Shown here: in pieces, positions 34,521 through 44,895 of the stretch | How positions within the stretch are numbered: the stretch's first letter is position 1 | Layout: every line of letters starts with the position of its first letter | NCBI RefSeq assembly: GCF_017357825.1 | Contig: NZ_CP046072.1 | Location: forward strand, 744,001-808,000 | Reading direction: 5' to 3' | Origin: Sulfurimonas aquatica | Lineage (GTDB): Bacteria; Campylobacterota; Campylobacteria; Campylobacterales; Sulfurimonadaceae | DNA length: 64,000 bases | The notes under the pieces: generated by a model | The model's input: only the letters and a program-made list of their open reading frames with translations | Told to the model about the DNA's origin: nothing | Databases searched by the model: none | Program-made: the position numbers and the translations under genes

Positions 34521-36996
34521 AGATTAGGGTTGGTGCATTCTCATCATAATCATCATCTTCTGTTTTGTCTACTTTTGGACAACGTGAGATACTTGCTACT
34601 TCATCGCCTTTTACTATGTAAACGCCAGATGTATTTCTACTTGATTTTGATATAGTTTGCATATCAACACGTATCATTTTACCTGCATTTGTAAGAGCCA
34701 TCATATCCATCTTCTCATCAACCATGAGACATCCAACGATATGCTTACCAGTTTTAGCCGTCATTTTCATAGCTATAACGCCAGAACCACCACGGTTGGT
34801 AAGTCTGTATTCACCTGCATCCGTACGTTTTCCTATACCTTTTTCAGCAACGATCAGAATCTCTTGCTCATCATTTGCTATGATGTTTGCATCAACTACT
34901 ACATCACCCTCATGTTTGAACTTAATACCTCTAACACCACGTGTGCTTCGTCCTTGCTCACGAGTTTTTTCTATCTCAAATTTAATACACTGAGCAAGTT
35001 TAGTTACGATAAATAAATATCTAACGCTTTGATCTGCGATTTTAGCTGTGATTAGCTCATCATCTTCATCAAGAACGATAGCTCTAACGCCGTTACTTCT
35101 AATATTTGAAAATTCACTTAAGTTTGTACGTTTTACAACGCCATTTTTAGTAAAGAATACAAGACCTTTTTCTTCACTAAAGTCTGTAGTTGGGATGATA
35201 GACTGTATCTGTTCGTCCGGCATAAGGTTAACAAGATTAACAACCGCCTTACCTTTTGCAGTTCTACTTCCCTCTGGAATTTTATAAACTTTCAGCCAGT
35301 GTAGTTGTCCACGGTCTGTAACAAAAAGAAGCGTATCGTGAGTGTTACATGTGAAGAAGCTCTCTACAAAATCATCTTCGTAAGTAGTAACGGCAGTTTT
35401 GCCTTTACCACCACGTTTTTGTTTTTCGTATGATGCAAGAGGAACGCGTTTGATATAGCCTCTATGAGTAATAGTAACTACCATTGGCTCATTAGGAATT
35501 AAATCTTCAATGTCTATGTCATCATAATCATCTTCGATATCTGTACGTCTCTTATCAGTGTATATTGCAGAAACTTCATCGAACTCATCTTGGATGATTC
35601 CTTTTAGAACGGCTTCACTTTTTAAGATTGACTCTAAGTACTCTATCTGTTTCATTAGCTCAGCTAATTCATTCTCTATCTTTTCTATCTCAAGACCAGT
35701 TAAACGACCAAGTCTCATTGCAACGATGCTTGCTGCTTGGATTTCACTAAAGTCAAATTCACTAACAAGGTTGTTCTTAGCGTCTTCTTCATTAGTAGAC
35801 GCGCGGATAACTCTAATAACGTCATCAATGATGTCAATGGCTTTTTTGAGACCCTCTAAGATGTGAGCACGAGCTTTTGCTTTTTCAAGGTCAAAAATTG
35901 TACGACGAATAATAATAGTTTTACGGTGATTGATAAAATGCTTTAAGATGTCAATAATACCAAAAATTCTTGGTTCTTGATTTAATATAGATAGCATGAT
36001 AATACCAAAAGTATTTTGCATGCTTGTCTGTTTAAAGAGATTGTTTAAAATAATTTCACTGATTGCATCGCGTTTAAGCTCGATAACTACACGCATACCA
36101 TCACGGTCTGATTCATCACGAATTTCTGAAATTCCATCAATCATTTTGTCTTTAACAAGGTTCGCCACATTTTCTATAAGACGTGCCTTATTGACTTGGT
36201 AAGGAAGTTCATCTATGACAATAACATCTCTGCTACCTTTTTTCTCAATATGAGTTTTTGCACGAACTTTTATACGTCCACGACCAGTCTCATAAGCATC
36301 CATAATACCTTTTTTACCAAAGATGATACCACCTGTTGGAAAGTCTGGTGCAGGAATATGTTCCATAATCTCAGCTAGAGTAATATCTGGATTAGCAAGC
36401 AGCGCTTTGAGGCCATTCATAATTTCAGTAGGGTTGTGTGGAGGTATATTTGTTGCCATACCAACTGCAATACCTGAAGATCCATTTATAAGAAGGTTTG
36501 GAACACGAGTAGGCATTACATCTGGCTCTTTAGTAGTACCATCATAATTTTCAATCATATTTACAGTGTTTTTATCTAAATCTTTTAGAAGTTCACCTGC
36601 ATATTTAGTCATACGTGCTTCAGTATATCTCATCGCAGCTGCTGAATCTCCATCGACTGAACCAAAGTTTCCTTGACCATCAACAAGTTCCATTCTCATT
36701 GAGAAGTCTTGAGCCATACGTACGAGTGCATCATAAACAGCTGTATCACCATGTGGGTGGTACTGACCAATTACATCACCAACTATACGAGCTGATTTTT
36801 TATATTTTGCACCAAAAGAGAGGCTAAGTTTATCCATCGCATATAGTATACGTCTATGAACAGGTTTGAGTCCATCTCTTACATCTGGTAGTGCACGACC
36901 AACGATTACACTCATGGAGTAATCAAGGTAGCTGTTTTGAAGAGTCTCTTCAATATTTATAGTTTGTATGTCGTCGTTGTTTAGCAAATCGCTCAT
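34513..36996 (-). CDS. gyrA: DNA gyrase subunit A
   Basis: The 827-residue breakage-reunion subunit of DNA gyrase. The N-terminal region has [19 protein letters not shown], the quinolone-determining region with [26 protein letters not shown], and the catalytic Tyr in [10 protein letters not shown]. The C-terminal beta-pinwheel carries the GyrA box in QKRGGKGKT. The quinolone-associated positions appear wild type for the genus pattern (GDTAVYD). The end ENAPTLILE is short and acidic. Confidence 0.97.
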   Translation of the reverse strand: MSDLLNNDDIQTINIEETLQNSYLDYSMSVIVGRALPDVRDGLKPVHRRILYAMDKLSLSFGAKYKKSARIVGDVIGQYHPHGDTAVYDALVRMAQDFSMRMELVDGQGNFGSVDGDSAAAMRYTEARMTKYAGELLKDLDKNTVNMIENYDGTTKEPDVMPTRVPNLLINGSSGIAVGMATNIPPHNPTEIMNGLKALLANPDITLAEIMEHIPAPDFPTGGIIFGKKGIMDAYETGRGRIKVRAKTHIEKKGSRDVIVIDELPYQVNKARLIENVANLVKDKMIDGISEIRDESDRDGMRVVIELKRDAISEIILNNLFKQTSMQNTFGIIMLSILNQEPRIFGIIDILKHFINHRKTIIIRRTIFDLEKAKARAHILEGLKKAIDIIDDVIRVIRASTNEEDAKNNLVSEFDFSEIQAASIVAMRLGRLTGLEIEKIENELAELMKQIEYLESILKSEAVLKGIIQDEFDEVSAIYTDKRRTDIEDDYDDIDIEDLIPNEPMVVTITHRGYIKRVPLASYEKQKRGGKGKTAVTTYEDDFVESFFTCNTHDTLLFVTDRGQLHWLKVYKIPEGSRTAKGKAVVNLVNLMPDEQIQSIIPTTDFSEEKGLVFFTKNGVVKRTNLSEFSNIRSNGVRAIVLDEDDELITAKIADQSVRYLFIVTKLAQCIKFEIEKTREQGRSTRGVRGIKFKHEGDVVVDANIIANDEQEILIVAEKGIGKRTDAGEYRLTNRGGSGVIAMKMTAKTGKHIVGCLMVDEKMDMMALTNAGKMIRVDMQTISKSSRNTSGVYIVKGDEVASISRCPKVDKTEDDDYDENAPTLILE

Positions 36997-37172
36997 TAAA
37001 ACACCCTAGTATCTAAAAATAAAATTTATCTATAATAGCTAAATATACATTAAGAAAAAGTTTAAATCTAAAATTTATAGTGTAATAATTTAAATATGTG
37101 AGAAATTGAAGCTCAAATTAGTACTGATTAATTTTTAGGCAGTTTATAGCAATTGGAGTAGAAGTTCTGTAT

Positions 37173-37178
37173 TATAAT
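37173..37178 (+). promoter_or_regulatory. Probable -10 box of the ammonium transporter gene
   Basis: TATAAT 30 bases upstream of the first amt start; AAAGGA serves as ribosome site. No clear -35 hexamer was found. Confidence 0.4.
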
Positions 37179-37208
37179 TTGCCCTGAAAATATAAAAAAA
37201 GGATTCAC

Positions 37209-38513
37209 ATGAAGAAATGGTTACTAGCACTTTTATTTGCTTTACCTACGTTTGCATTTGCTGAAGATGCACCTACACTAGATACTGGAGATACAGCTTG
37301 GATGATGATGTCTGCTGCGTTAGTATTACTTATGACGCCAGCGGGTCTTGCACTATTTTATGCTGGAATGACAAGAAGTAAGAATGTACTTAATACATAT
37401 GCAATGGTATTAGGAGCGTTTGTTGTTGCATTTGTTGCTTGGATAGCAGCAGGATATTCAATGGCGTTTGGTGATGGTGGTTCAATGCAGAGTTACATTG
37501 GTGGCTTTGGAAATGCATTCTTAAGCGGTATTAACTGGAATGACTTAAGTGGTACTTATCCTACTTATGTATTCGTTGTATTTCAAGGTACATTTGCTGC
37601 TATTACAGTTGCTATTGCATCTGGTTCAGTTATTGAGAGAATCAAATTCTCAACATGGTTAGTATTTGTTGCTATCTGGACAATCGCAGTATATGCTCCT
37701 ATTACACATATGGTATGGGGTGGAGATGGTGCACTTTTATTTGATGCAGGTGCTCTTGACTTTGCAGGTGGTACAGTTGTACATATGAATGGTGGTTTAG
37801 CTGGTTTAGTTCTAGCATTCTTAGTTGGAAAACGTAATGGTTACCCTAAAATCGCAATGAAACCTATGAGTGTTATGTTGACAGCTCTTGGTGCTGCTCT
37901 ATTATGGTTTGGTTGGTATGGATTTAATGGTGGATCTGCATTTGGTGCAAACTCTATCGCTGGTCTTGCTTACTTAACAACTACTTTAGCAACTGCTGTA
38001 GCTGCAATTACTTGGATAGTAATTGAATGGATAATTTTCAAAAAACCAACTTTATTAGGTGCTGCTTCAGGTGTTGTTGCTGGTCTAGTAGCTATTACTC
38101 CAGCTGCAGGTTTTGTTGATGTTGGTGGTGCTATGATTATTGGTTCTGTAGGTTCTGTAATTGCATTCTTTGGTGTTGCTATCCTTAAAAAGAAACTTGG
38201 ATATGATGATTCTTTAGATGCTTTTGGTATTCACTTTTTAGCAGGTCTATGGGGTGCATTAGCAACTGGTATATTTGCTTTAAACGATCAAGATTTATTA
38301 TGGGATGGTCCACTTAAGGCATCTGGTGATAGAATGGGACAGTTCATGGTTCAAGTTGAATCAGTTGTAGTTGTTGGTATCTTTACATTAGTTGGAACAG
38401 TTGTAGTTTACTATATTGCATCAGCATTAACTGGTGGTGGAAGAGTTGATGAAGAGACTGAACAAGTTGGTCTTGATGAAGCAGTTCATGGTGAAAAAAC
38501 TCTAAACATATAG
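37209..38513 (+). CDS. amt: Ammonium transporter, first copy
   Basis: Amt/Rh channel of 434 aa with a cleavable signal sequence (WLLALLFALPTFAFA) and about 11 membrane helices. Typical segments include MTPAGLALFYAGMTRSKNVLNT, the twin-His pore residues in VVHMNGGLAGLVLA and DAFGIHFLAGLWGALATG, and LWFGWYGFNGGSAFGANS. The cytoplasmic tail is acidic. It is followed 120 bases later by a PII gene, which would block the channel when nitrogen is plentiful. Confidence 0.95.
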   Translation: MKKWLLALLFALPTFAFAEDAPTLDTGDTAWMMMSAALVLLMTPAGLALFYAGMTRSKNVLNTYAMVLGAFVVAFVAWIAAGYSMAFGDGGSMQSYIGGFGNAFLSGINWNDLSGTYPTYVFVVFQGTFAAITVAIASGSVIERIKFSTWLVFVAIWTIAVYAPITHMVWGGDGALLFDAGALDFAGGTVVHMNGGLAGLVLAFLVGKRNGYPKIAMKPMSVMLTALGAALLWFGWYGFNGGSAFGANSIAGLAYLTTTLATAVAAITWIVIEWIIFKKPTLLGAASGVVAGLVAITPAAGFVDVGGAMIIGSVGSVIAFFGVAILKKKLGYDDSLDAFGIHFLAGLWGALATGIFALNDQDLLWDGPLKASGDRMGQFMVQVESVVVVGIFTLVGTVVVYYIASALTGGGRVDEETEQVGLDEAVHGEKTLNI

Positions 38514-38630
38514 TCATAGTATAGATTTTGTTTAGAGAAAATAGTTGATTAAAACTATAAAAGTGGTTACAATTTAAAAATGAATTACTAGAGGGATGAA
38601 AATCTCTCTTTAAATATTATGGAGTTTTGA

Positions 38631-38972
<342 letters not shown>

Positions 38973-38988
38973 CTTCAGACTATTACAA

Positions 38989-39012
38989 ACATACACTTTT
39001 TAGTGTGTGTTC
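38989..39012 (+). terminator. Hairpin after the PII gene
   Basis: Arms ACATACACT and AGTGTGTGT (with one G-T pair) around TTTT, followed by a T-rich stretch. A separate 18-base palindrome, tgaagctatatagcttca, covers the PII stop region at 38961-38978. Confidence 0.55.
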
Positions 39013-39089
39013 TCTCTCTTAAACCCCTCATTTAATTTTTTACATATACTTTTTTTGATAAACTCTTTTTACTAAATAAAAGGGAATTC

Positions 39090-40265
39090 ATGTTAGAAGC
39101 TGATTTTAAATATATTATCGATACGTTCTTCGCACTATTTGCTATGGTGCTTATTATCTTTATGGTACCAGGTTTTGCTATGCTTGAAGCTGGCCTAGTT
39201 CGTACCAAAAATGTTACCTCTGTTCTCACTATAAATATAATGATTTATGCTGTTGCCTCTATGGCTTTTTTACTTTTAGGATATGCACTTGCATTTGGTT
39301 CATGGGAAAATGACAGCATGAGTAAATGGGCAGCATTTCTTTTTCAGATGGCATTTGTTGGAAAGACTATTAATATTATGAGTGGTGGCGTGAGTGAACG
39401 TGTTCGTATTATCCCTTTAGCAATGTTTGCAGTTGTTATGGGTGGAGTGATTTATCCACTTGTTGTTAACATTAGCTGGGGTGCAGATATGCTAGCTGGA
39501 ACTTTTTTAGATATTGATATGTATGATTTAGCAGGCTCTACGGTGATACACTCTACTGGCGGATGGGCACTATTAGCTGCTATTATGATTATTGGCTCTC
39601 GTAAAGGTCGTTATCAAAATGGAAAAATACGTGTTATTCCAGCTTCAAATATCCCTCTTGTAGTTCTTGGTGCATTTTTACTTTGGATTGGTTGGTTCGG
39701 TTTTAATGGTGGAAGTGTAGGTTCTATATCTTCGGTTGAAAATGCTGATGCCGTTGCTAAAACTATTATGAATACAAATACGGCAGGACTTGCTGGGGCA
39801 ATTATTGCTGGTTTTATTATGTATGCAAGATATAAACTCTTTGATATTACGATGATATTAAATGGGGCACTTGGAGGACTTGTCGCTATAACTGCAGGAC
39901 CTGACCTTTATGATATGCATACTCCAATTTTAATTGGGGCAATTGGTGGAGCTCTTGTTGTATTTGCAGTTCCTTTATTTGATAAACTAAAACTTGATGA
40001 TCCTGTTGGAGCACTCTCCGTTCACCTTGTTAATGGTATATGGGGGACACTAGCAGTTGGTATTTTTGTAGATAGTGTATCATTTATGGCACAATTAAAA
40101 GGTATTGTTGTTGTCGCACTGTTTACATTTACTAGCTCGTTTATAGTACTTTTTATTATAAATAAAATATCAAATTTCCGTGCTGAAGATGATGCTCAGG
40201 TTGAGGGTATGGATGTTAACGAGTGTGGTGTTGAGGCATATCCAGAGTTTAAACGCGCTATATAA
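39090..40265 (+). CDS. Ammonium transporter, second copy
   Basis: A 391-residue Amt that starts directly in the membrane domain (FALFAMVLIIFMVPGFAMLEAGLVRTKN) without the signal peptide of the first copy. Pore His residues lie in STVIHSTGGWALLAA and GALSVHLVNGIWGTLAVG. It diverges clearly from the first Amt, so it is a paralogue rather than a recent duplication. Having its own ribosome site AAAGGGAATTC after a terminator suggests partly separate expression. Confidence 0.93.
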   Translation: MLEADFKYIIDTFFALFAMVLIIFMVPGFAMLEAGLVRTKNVTSVLTINIMIYAVASMAFLLLGYALAFGSWENDSMSKWAAFLFQMAFVGKTINIMSGGVSERVRIIPLAMFAVVMGGVIYPLVVNISWGADMLAGTFLDIDMYDLAGSTVIHSTGGWALLAAIMIIGSRKGRYQNGKIRVIPASNIPLVVLGAFLLWIGWFGFNGGSVGSISSVENADAVAKTIMNTNTAGLAGAIIAGFIMYARYKLFDITMILNGALGGLVAITAGPDLYDMHTPILIGAIGGALVVFAVPLFDKLKLDDPVGALSVHLVNGIWGTLAVGIFVDSVSFMAQLKGIVVVALFTFTSSFIVLFIINKISNFRAEDDAQVEGMDVNECGVEAYPEFKRAI

Positions 40266-40326
40266 AATTAAGAGATATTTTCATCCAAATTTATATGCAT
40301 ATTGAAACTCTACTTAACACTTTTGT

Positions 40327-40351
40327 AACAGATATTTAGATAATATCTGTT
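40327..40351. promoter_or_regulatory. Perfect hairpin/palindrome just before tonB
   Basis: Ten-base arms aacagatatt and aatatctgtt around tagat, ending one base before the tonB ATG and covering where a ribosome site should be. It could be a terminator for amt, an operator such as a Fur-like site, or a structure that limits tonB translation. Confidence 0.45.
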
Positions 40352-40352
40352 C

Positions 40353-41135
40353 ATGATAAGACACTCCTCCTCTTTTTTTCTTTCTGTAGTCATACATCTC
40401 GCTTTTGGGGCTACAGCACTTCTTATATACATGAGTCTTCCAAGTAAAGATATTACGCCAAAAGAAGAACTGATTTGCATGAGTCTTAGTTGTTTTTCTG
40501 AGCAAAAAAAAGTCTCAGAACTTAAAAAAATAACAAAAGAAAAAGTGATAAAAAAAGTTCAGAAGCACCCAGAACCAAATATAGTAAAGCAAAAAGTGAT
40601 TAAACACGAAGTAGTAAAAACTAAAACTCCTAAAAAAGAAGAGATCAAAAAAGTAAAAAAAGTTCTCATAAAGAAAACGAAAGAGTTACAAGTACCAAAG
40701 ATTGAGAAACCACAAGAGAAAAAAATTGAAAAAGAGATACCCAAAGAAGAACCGATAATAGAGAGAGTAGCTGAAGCTCAAGCTCAAGCAGTGAAAATAG
40801 ATACAAACAATACTATAGAGCCTCCTAAAAAGATAGTAATAAAAGAAGATCCAGATAAAGTGTATGTTGAGAATCATATAGATGAGATAGTTTCGCTTTT
40901 AAAAGAAAATCTATACTATCCAAGAAGTGCAAGAAAACGAGGAGTTGAGGGGAGTGTAGTTGTTCGATTTACTATCTTAAAAGATGCAAAAGTAGAAGAT
41001 ATTAAAGTGCTCTCTTCAGACAAAGAAATCCTTAGTAGGGCGGCTATAAAAACTATTGAAGATCTCTCTTATATGTTTCCTAAACCACAAGAGAGACTTA
41101 CTATTAGTCTGCCTATTAACTATAAACTCAGATAG
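40353..41135 (+). CDS. tonB: TonB-type energy transducer
   Basis: A 260-residue protein with an N-terminal membrane anchor (FFLSVVIHLAFGATALLIYMSL). A long Lys/Glu/Pro-rich spacer covers about 50-160 and spans the periplasm. The C-terminal TonB domain has YYPRSARKRGVEGSVVVRFTILKDAKVEDIKVLSS. It would couple ExbB/ExbD proton flow to outer-membrane receptors; no exbBD or receptor is adjacent. The spacer explains several charged shadow frames in this area. Confidence 0.88.
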   Translation: MIRHSSSFFLSVVIHLAFGATALLIYMSLPSKDITPKEELICMSLSCFSEQKKVSELKKITKEKVIKKVQKHPEPNIVKQKVIKHEVVKTKTPKKEEIKKVKKVLIKKTKELQVPKIEKPQEKKIEKEIPKEEPIIERVAEAQAQAVKIDTNNTIEPPKKIVIKEDPDKVYVENHIDEIVSLLKENLYYPRSARKRGVEGSVVVRFTILKDAKVEDIKVLSSDKEILSRAAIKTIEDLSYMFPKPQERLTISLPINYKLR

Positions 41136-41234
41136 AAGTACAGATTATAGTAATGGATTATGCTATCTCTATTAGCGTTATAATTCTATAAATTGTAAAT
41201 AACAGTATATTTAAGTAAAGGACAAAGAGAGACT

Positions 41235-41591
41235 ATGGAAATAAATTTAAATTTAACATTATTAGAAAAAGAGTCCATTGCGTTAAGGGCAGATGAAAAC
41301 GGCTTTGATACTATCTCTTCATATATTAAAGTTGTAGGCTTAAAGTCACCTGTGCATGAGATAAAGCCCATTGAGGCTATTGGTTTAGCATCAATTGAAG
41401 TCAGTATAGAAGTAACTGCAGAGCAAAAAGAGATAATTGAAAAAAAAGCTAAAGAGAGTAATTGTGATGATATAAATACATATCTTAAGTTTATGGCTTT
41501 AAATGCTCTGTTTATGCTAACAGTTGAAGTACGCTCAAGTGGAAAGTTAGATGATATGTTAAGCAGAATAGCTAATCAAAAAGGAAAGTAG
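41235..41591 (+). CDS. Small protein with two RHH-like repeats
   Basis: A 118-residue hypothetical protein. Residues of about 7-36 (LTLLEKESIALRADENGFDTISSYIKVVGL) and 59-88 (VTAEQKEIIEKKAKESNCDDINTYLKFMAL) align with each other, and each resembles the strand-helix-helix pattern of MobC/Arc-type ribbon-helix-helix domains. One chain could thus form an internal dimer. GAGAGACT precedes the ATG. DNA binding is an inference. Confidence 0.55.
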   Translation: MEINLNLTLLEKESIALRADENGFDTISSYIKVVGLKSPVHEIKPIEAIGLASIEVSIEVTAEQKEIIEKKAKESNCDDINTYLKFMALNALFMLTVEVRSSGKLDDMLSRIANQKGK

Positions 41592-41600
41592 TCATCTGTA

Positions 41601-41629
41601 TAGACCTAGGTGTTATACACCTAGGTCTA
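41601..41629. terminator. Strong bidirectional hairpin
   Basis: Perfect 12-base arms tagacctaggtg and cacctaggtcta around ttata, placed between two convergent small genes. Confidence 0.75.
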
Positions 41630-41645
41630 ATAGTACGACTTGGGT

Positions 41646-41951
41646 TTAGCCCATCTCTACAGAGTCTATCTCAGTTTTAAACTGTTCTATAGAAAAAGTA
41701 ACTAAGTCAGCTATCTTTTGAGGTGTCTCTTTAAGATAAGTTCTCCCTAAAGTTATTTTACGAGTTGGCTGAGTATACTCACTTACAACATACTTTACTA
41801 AGATGTAAGGGTCTCCTGAGGCTGAATCTTTTGTACCTTCTGTCACTGCAATCTCAGGTATATGGTATTCAATATCAATATCAGGATCAATAGCAAGATT
41901 ATTGATAAGTAATACAACTTCGTCTAGTTTAGTTTTTAGTTCTGTGTTCAT
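41646..41951 (-). CDS. Hypothetical 101-residue protein
   Basis: Soluble acidic protein with no family recognised. A predicted helix (LKTKLDEVVLLINNLA) is followed by beta-rich sequence (DIEYHIPEIAVTEG, PYILVKYVVSEY, RKITLGRTYL) and a final helix. GGAATTACT precedes the ATG. A single-gene unit ending at the shared hairpin. Confidence 0.6.
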   Translation of the reverse strand: MNTELKTKLDEVVLLINNLAIDPDIDIEYHIPEIAVTEGTKDSASGDPYILVKYVVSEYTQPTRKITLGRTYLKETPQKIADLVTFSIEQFKTEIDSVEMG

Positions 41952-42160
41952 GATAGTAATTCCTTTGACATTTAGTTAAAGCCTTTCACTCAGAATAGAT
42001 AATTGTTAGCTAATAGCTTTGAAATGATTATAGCACTATATTTTAAATGATACTTACAAATTTAATATCTTCTATCTCACTATTTACTCATTAATCCTGG
42101 ATATAGTTCTGCAAAAGATTAAATTAACTAACTCTTAGTTAGCAGACAGAAGGATTAAAA

Positions 42161-42292
42161 ATGAATGAGACAATTGAAAGTATAACAGAACACCATGAGA
42201 GAATTAGAAGCTATAGTCATATGATAGAGATGACAGTAATAGTATTAGTAAGTTTAGTGAGTTTATATGGTTCATATTTGGTGATAAATTAA
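42161..42292 (+). CDS. Small single-span membrane protein
   Basis: A 43-residue frame starting MNETIESITEHHERIRSYSH, with one hydrophobic helix (about 24-42: MTVIVLVSLVSLYGSYLVI). AGAAGGA precedes the ATG by 8 bases. It is too short for routine gene calling but has a good ribosome site and a clear membrane-protein composition. Confidence 0.5.
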   Translation: MNETIESITEHHERIRSYSHMIEMTVIVLVSLVSLYGSYLVIN

Positions 42293-42301
42293 TATTTGAA
42301 G

Positions 42302-42376
42302 TGGTGACCCCGAGGAGAATTGAACTCCTGTAACATGGATGAAAACCATGGATCCTAACCGCTAGACGACGGGGCC
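42302..42376 (-). tRNA. tRNA-Glu (TTC)
   Basis: A 75-base cloverleaf with acceptor GGCCCCG, anticodon loop with TTC, T-arm around TTCAATT and encoded CCA. Confidence 0.94.
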
Positions 42377-42396
42377 ACTAAGTTGTAGAAAATAAA

Positions 42397-42472
42397 TGGT
42401 GTCCTGTGATGGATTCGAACCATCGGCCACATCATTAAAAGTGACGTGCTCTACCAGCTGAGCTAACAAGAC
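42397..42472 (-). tRNA. tRNA-Lys (TTT)
   Basis: A 76-base cloverleaf with acceptor GTCTTGT/ACAGGAC, anticodon loop CTTTTAA, T-arm GATGG/CCATC and encoded CCA. It is 20 bases from tRNA-Glu and presumably co-transcribed. Confidence 0.94.
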
Positions 42473-42704
42473 ATTTGCTCTTAATTGTTAAGAGGTCGAA
42501 ATTATAGACAAATAGGTAATATATGTCAAGATAACAGAGCCTAAATTATAAAATTTATAATCCCATAGTATGAAAAGAAGATTTTTGTTACTTAATGAAC
42601 GTTAAGTCATTAAAAATATCTAATATTTATAGTTCTTATATTTAAAAATCATTTACTTCTTAGGAATATACTTCGTACACTTTAAATCAAAGGTTGTAAA
42701 TATA

Positions 42705-43652
42705 ATGATTTCTAAAATACAAAATGTTAAAAATGAAGTAAGTAAGGTAGTTGTTGGACAAGAAAAGATGATAGACTCTCTTTTAATCGCGCTATTGTGC
42801 GAAGGACACATTCTTATAGAAGGCGTTCCCGGTCTTGCTAAAACTACAACTGTTAACGCACTATCAAAGGCTTTAGGTCTTAACTTTAAACGTGCTCAGT
42901 TTACACCAGATTTACTCCCTTCTGACATCCTTGGCGCAGAGATTTATGACCCTCAAAACAATCAATTTAAAATCAAAAAAGGTCCAATCTTTACAAATCT
43001 TTTACTCGCAGATGAAATTAACCGCGCGCCAGCAAAGGTTCAATCTGCTCTTCTTGAAGTTATGCAGGAGAAACAGGTTACGCTTGGTGACGCTACATTT
43101 AAACTCTCCCTTCCATTTTTTGTAATGGCAACGCAAAATCCGGTGGAGCAAGAGGGAGTTTATCAGCTTCCAGAAGCGCAACTTGATAGATTTATGTTAA
43201 AACTCGTAGTTGATTACAACACTAAAGATGAAGAGTTGGAAATCGCTCGTAGAATCTCTAGTGGCAAAAATGAAACTATAAACGCAGTGCTTAACGCTGA
43301 AGATATTGTGGAAATTAAAAAAGCTATCGCTGATATTCATGTGGATTCTGAAGTTGAAGAGTATATGATAGAGCTTGTAAACGCGACTAGAAATCCAAGT
43401 GAGTATGGACTTGAAGATATCGCAGAGTTTATTCAGTTTGGAGCGTCTCCTCGCGTTAGTATAGATATGTTTAAAGCAGTTAAGGCAATGGCGTTTATGC
43501 GTGGAAAGGATTTTGTAACGCCAGTAGACGTTGCATATATAGCTAAAGAGTTAATGCGTCACCGTATAGTGCTTACTTATGAAGCAGAGGCTGAGGGTGT
43601 TACAACTGATGAAATTATTCAAAAAGTACTTGAAGCCGTAGCAATTCCATAG
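42705..43652 (+). CDS. MoxR-family AAA+ ATPase
   Basis: A 315-residue ATPase with Walker A in EGVPGLAKTTT, Walker B in LLADEINRAPAKVQSALLEVM, sensor ATQNPVEQEGVYQLPEAQLDRF and the lid domain. MoxR proteins work as chaperone-like partners of VWA-domain proteins. The six genes from here to 49084 form a Bat-type operon, in which MoxR and the VWA proteins act together at the inner membrane. The precise target is unknown. Confidence 0.92.
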   Translation: MISKIQNVKNEVSKVVVGQEKMIDSLLIALLCEGHILIEGVPGLAKTTTVNALSKALGLNFKRAQFTPDLLPSDILGAEIYDPQNNQFKIKKGPIFTNLLLADEINRAPAKVQSALLEVMQEKQVTLGDATFKLSLPFFVMATQNPVEQEGVYQLPEAQLDRFMLKLVVDYNTKDEELEIARRISSGKNETINAVLNAEDIVEIKKAIADIHVDSEVEEYMIELVNATRNPSEYGLEDIAEFIQFGASPRVSIDMFKAVKAMAFMRGKDFVTPVDVAYIAKELMRHRIVLTYEAEAEGVTTDEIIQKVLEAVAIP

Positions 43653-43664
43653 AGGTGCAGAGTT

Positions 43665-44495
43665 TTGAGTAAACTACAAAAAATCTTAGTAAGGGCCCGT
43701 CGTCAAGTCTTTTCTGAAATGGTGGGGAACAACCCTTCCATCTTCCAAGGCGAGGGTTATGACTTTATAGAACTTCGTGAGTATATGGCTGGTGATGATA
43801 TCCGTCATATTGACTGGAATATCACGGCGAAGATGCAAAAGCCTTTCATTAAAATCTTTCGTGAAGAGAGAGAACTAAATGTAGTGGTGGCATCTGTATT
43901 AAATGGAAGTGTACACTTTGGTTCTAAAAAGTTTAAACAAGATGTTATAGCTGAGATAGTGGCGCTACTTAGTTTTTCAACTCTTAAAAATGGAGACCTA
44001 CTAAGCTCCTATATTTATACTGATGAGATGGTATCACACCTAAAACCAAGTAAAAAACTTCATCAGGTACAAAAGAGCGTAGATGAGATTTTAAACTTCG
44101 ACGCCTTAAATAAAAAAGTAGATTTTAAATTTATCGCCGATTCTCTGTTTAAAAGACTTAAACGCAAGTCTCTTATCATCATTGTAGGTGATTTCTTTGA
44201 GATACCGGACTTTAGACTTTTGGCTAAAAAGCATGAAGTGGTAGCCATAATAGTTCGTGATCATTTAGAAGAGAAGCCTCCTCAGATGGGTTTTTCATCT
44301 TTAGTCGATCCTGAGAGCGGTTCTATTTTAGAAGGCGACTTTAACAAGAGCAGCGTAAAAAGTTACGCCGCTAAAGTTCATGCGCATGATAGAGAGCTCT
44401 ACTCAAGACTAAGAAAAGATCAGATTAGATTTACTAAAATATATACAGACAGCAGCGTTGGCGTTTTACTACGTAGACTCTTTGAAGGTAGATAG
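43665..44495 (+). CDS. DUF58 protein of the MoxR-Bat operon
   Basis: A 276-residue DUF58 protein with the hallmark GEGYDFIELREYMAGDDIRHIDWNITAK (about residues 29-56), then a VWA-like second half (KSLIIIVGDFFEI). It starts at TTG 43665 after GAGGTG, 12 bases after moxR. It is the standard partner of MoxR and BatA/B. Confidence 0.88.
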   Translation: MSKLQKILVRARRQVFSEMVGNNPSIFQGEGYDFIELREYMAGDDIRHIDWNITAKMQKPFIKIFREERELNVVVASVLNGSVHFGSKKFKQDVIAEIVALLSFSTLKNGDLLSSYIYTDEMVSHLKPSKKLHQVQKSVDEILNFDALNKKVDFKFIADSLFKRLKRKSLIIIVGDFFEIPDFRLLAKKHEVVAIIVRDHLEEKPPQMGFSSLVDPESGSILEGDFNKSSVKSYAAKVHAHDRELYSRLRKDQIRFTKIYTDSSVGVLLRRLFEGR

Positions 44496-44496
44496 C

Positions 44497-44895
44497 ATGG
44501 AAAACCTAGAGATTAAGATTCATGACATAAAGCCTCTTATGGAGATACAAGAGTATTCTCTATACTACCTAATTGTGCTGGTAGTAGCTGGAGCTATAGT
44601 TTTATCTGTAGTTGTGTTTTTTATACTGAAGTGGTTTAAAAATAGAAACAAGTTTAATATTAGAGAAGAGCATAAAAAGCTTTTACTTGCGATAGACTTT
44701 AAAGACGCTAAAAAAGCGGCTTATGAGATTACGCTTTTTGGGGCTACCTTTAAAGAGGATAGTCAACGCCATACAAAAACTTATATCGATTTACAAGAGA
44801 AGCTGGAGGAGTATAAGTATAAAAAAAGCGTAAACGCTTTTGATAACGAGACTGTGCGTTTAATAGAACTCTATACAGGAATGATAGATGTTTAA
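44497..44895 (+). CDS. Single-span membrane protein of the Bat operon (DUF4381-like)
   Basis: A 132-residue protein with one membrane helix (YYLIVLVVAGAIVLSVVVFFIL, about 22-43) and a cytosolic helical domain. I chose ATG 44497, one base after the preceding stop and after GAAGGT, over an earlier in-frame start inside the DUF58 gene. Position and layout match the small membrane component found between DUF58 and BatA genes. Confidence 0.72.
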   Translation: MENLEIKIHDIKPLMEIQEYSLYYLIVLVVAGAIVLSVVVFFILKWFKNRNKFNIREEHKKLLLAIDFKDAKKAAYEITLFGATFKEDSQRHTKTYIDLQEKLEEYKYKKSVNAFDNETVRLIELYTGMIDV

